Shown here piece by piece: positions 5,921-7,006 of a stretch of 7,006 nucleotides of DNA. The DNA lies in NCBI GenBank assembly GCA_030596225.1, contig JAUVKO010000111.1, forward strand, positions 1 through 7,006, written 5' to 3'. How positions within the stretch are numbered: position 1 is the first letter of the stretch; every line of letters starts with the position of its first letter. The stretch comes from Fidelibacterota bacterium. Lineage in GTDB: Bacteria; Fidelibacterota; UBA8477; JABMPR01. The position numbers were made by a program, and so were the translations under genes. The notes beneath the pieces were generated by a model. The model did not search any database. It saw nothing but the letters and a program-made list of their open reading frames with translations, and had not been told where the DNA came from.

Positions 5921-6669
5921 AATTTAACCTCCAATTTGATGCTGTTTGCAGCACTTAGCGGATTAATATAAAATTTTCCGGAGTAATTAGTTGTTTCAAA
6001 TGATGTCATGTCAGTTCCCAAGGCAGCATCAAAGGCACTGATCAGATGATTGACCATGATCAAGGTCCCCGCCAGCTGAGCATTTTTATATAGATCATTG
6101 GAACGCGTTCTCATCTCAATATAGGTCAATTTATTGGGTGTGTAGACTTTCTCTTCCTCATCCCATTTCTCATCAAAATCATCCCAGCCACAGACGAATT
6201 CAGGATATTTACTGATATTCTCATAGAAGTGGTGATCCTTTAGTGGAATGAGAGAGCCTCTCGAATCAAATATATCATTTCCATCAGAATCCTTAAGAGT
6301 AGGCATTTCATGCGTACGCAGATTACCACAAGCGGTTTCACCATTGTCACTAAATGACCAGATCAGGTAATCCCAGTGCGCATCGCCAAAGTCCTTGAAT
6401 TCGAGCTTCTTGTCATAAGCAGCTGAATGATTGACCTGATAGGTGTATATGCCAGCCAACTCTGCTGTTATAAAGGCAACAGCACGTCCTTTATGGTCAT
6501 TGGACCATTGGCCCCATCCTGGAATGATCAATGATTTGAGAAAGTTGGTCAACATACTGCGATTCACTTGCAGCCTGGCCGGCTCCTTTTCATAATCACT
6601 ACCTAAACCGGTTGAAACGATAAGTAGACTGAGTATGAGCAGCAGGACCACTCCTTTTTTCTTAATCAA
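5917..6669 (-). CDS. DUF5683 family envelope protein
   Basis: Molecular role unknown; the family is widespread in the Bacteroidota-Chlorobiota group. From the TTG at 6669 it has 250 residues. A basic start (KKKG) and hydrophobic stretch at about 6-22 form a signal peptide or anchor. The family motif PGWGQ is at 50-54, with hydrophobic segments at about 63-78 and 197-214, the latter carrying NHLISAFDAA. The middle region, probably outside the membrane, is acidic, with DSDGNDIFD (127-135) and GWDDFDEKWDEEE (161-173) plus two cysteines (114, 160). The frame is open to an ATG at 6711, but that adds 14 residues before the signal. TTG 6669 has GGAAGGTG ten bases upstream and overlaps the previous gene by 8 bp. 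Its place directly before bamD and after a barrel protein suggests an envelope-assembly role; this is inference. Confidence 0.8.
   Translation of the reverse strand: MIKKKGVVLLLILSLLIVSTGLGSDYEKEPARLQVNRSMLTNFLKSLIIPGWGQWSNDHKGRAVAFITAELAGIYTYQVNHSAAYDKKLEFKDFGDAHWDYLIWSFSDNGETACGNLRTHEMPTLKDSDGNDIFDSRGSLIPLKDHHFYENISKYPEFVCGWDDFDEKWDEEEKVYTPNKLTYIEMRTRSNDLYKNAQLAGTLIMVNHLISAFDAALGTDMTSFETTNYSGKFYINPLSAANSIKLEVKF
5928..5932 (-). promoter_or_regulatory. Ribosome binding site GGAGG deciding the bamD TTG start
   Basis: The minus strand reads GGAGG followed by seven bases and then TTG (5920-5918). This is the strongest Shine-Dalgarno sequence in the window. It lies inside the last codons of the DUF5683 gene and supports TTG as the real bamD start. 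Confidence 0.8.
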
Positions 6670-7006
6670 AGCCAAACAACACCTTCCAATAATAGCGCCA
6701 TTCGCCACCATAATTAATTATTTCATTGGTATTGGTTGTTACTGAAATTTCATCCAGGCCGTAGTAAGCACCAAACTCAATCGCTGTGGGAAAGGCGTAG
6801 TATGAATTTAATGCTAATCTAAAATCAACACCAACATCCCGAACCAATTTTATCTGATCCTTCTCATAAGCCATCCAAGAGCTGAATTTGTTTAAGGATA
6901 TCTTATCAGAATCTTTTGCCTCCCACGCTGCACCAACCTGTCCATGGAAAGCCAGATATAGATCTCGGACCGTCAGCTGACCGATACGAGAATAATTATC
7001 ACGGAA
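6662..7006 (-). CDS. C-terminus of a probable outer-membrane beta-barrel protein (partial)
   Basis: The frame is open from the window edge at 7006 to a TAA at 6664-6662, giving 114 visible residues; the start lies outside. The segment alternates polar and hydrophobic or aromatic residues in strand-like runs, such as VRDLYLAFHGQVGAAW, VGVDFRLALNSYYAF and PTAIEFGAYYGLDE. It ends in EWRYYWKVLFGFD. That is the look of the last strands of an outer-membrane barrel, similar to the BamA-like barrels attached to TolB/PD40 propellers in related phyla, though no propeller is visible here. The final residue is Asp rather than the usual terminal Phe, which is penultimate. An internal ATG at 6874 lies mid-barrel and is unlikely to be a start. 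It runs into the DUF5683 gene with an 8-bp overlap. Exact identity is unknown. Confidence 0.65.
   Translation of the reverse strand, partial: FRDNYSRIGQLTVRDLYLAFHGQVGAAWEAKDSDKISLNKFSSWMAYEKDQIKLVRDVGVDFRLALNSYYAFPTAIEFGAYYGLDEISVTTNTNEIINYGGEWRYYWKVLFGFD
6680..6687 (-). promoter_or_regulatory. Ribosome binding site deciding the DUF5683 TTG start
   Basis: GGAAGGTG on the minus strand ends ten bases before TTG 6669. It sits inside the end of the upstream barrel gene. It argues for TTG 6669 rather than the more distal ATG at 6711, which would place 14 residues before the basic part of the signal peptide. Confidence 0.6.

Noticed and set aside
6670..6711. ATG start of the DUF5683 gene at 6711
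   Set aside because: It would put 14 residues before the KKKG signal peptide start and overlap the upstream gene by 50 bp. TTG 6669 has a well-placed ribosome site.
6662..6874. Separate 70-residue protein starting at ATG 6874
   Set aside because: The frame stays open upstream to the window edge with the same barrel-strand pattern, so this is the end of a larger gene.

Overview
The window reads as an ordinary chromosomal stretch of a Gram-negative (two-membrane) bacterium. All nine coding sequences lie on the minus strand, so transcription runs from high to low coordinates. A BamD-type lipoprotein, a probable outer-membrane beta-barrel C-terminus and FtsEX point to an outer membrane. The DUF5683-type protein (PGWGQ motif, C-terminal NHLISAFDAA) points to the Fibrobacterota-Chlorobiota-Bacteroidota supergroup and its relatives. 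My best guess is a Marinimicrobia/Caldithrix-like lineage, but this is an impression from protein style and gene order, not a demonstrated placement. Base composition and codon use look even throughout. I see no insertion sequence, phage gene, tRNA, rRNA, CRISPR array or other sign of recent transfer.

Layout in the direction of transcription: (1) 7006-6662, the last 114 residues of a probable outer-membrane barrel protein whose start is outside the window; (2) 6669-5917, a DUF5683 envelope protein; (3) 5920-5123, a BamD-like lipoprotein; (4) 5112-4522, NadD; (5) 4518-3526, a Na+/Ca2+-exchanger-family membrane protein; (6) 3512-2748, a class I SAM-dependent methyltransferase; (7) 2751-2089, FtsE; (8) 2092-1220, FtsX; (9) after a 153-bp gap, hrcA at 1066-11; and (10) an ATG one base past the hrcA stop that probably opens the next heat-shock operon gene, perhaps grpE.

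Genes 1 to 8 are packed with 4 to 8 bp overlaps or gaps of 3 to 13 bp and almost certainly form one operon. It joins outer-membrane biogenesis (BamD, barrel protein, DUF5683), NAD synthesis (NadD), ion exchange, an undefined methylation step and control of cell-wall hydrolysis at division (FtsEX). Two starts in this operon are TTG and one is GTG. I moved the nadD, DUF5683 and methyltransferase starts inward from the longest open frames, using family N-termini and Shine-Dalgarno positions.

The only real intergenic space is 1067-1219. It should carry the hrcA promoter. A sigma70-like pair sits there so close to the ATG that the message would be nearly leaderless. I could not find a CIRCE operator, although several short inverted repeats are present. 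I found no clearly novel system. The points most worth a second look are the missing CIRCE, the methyltransferase coupled to ftsE, and the DUF5683 protein with its calcium-loop-like acidic segments.
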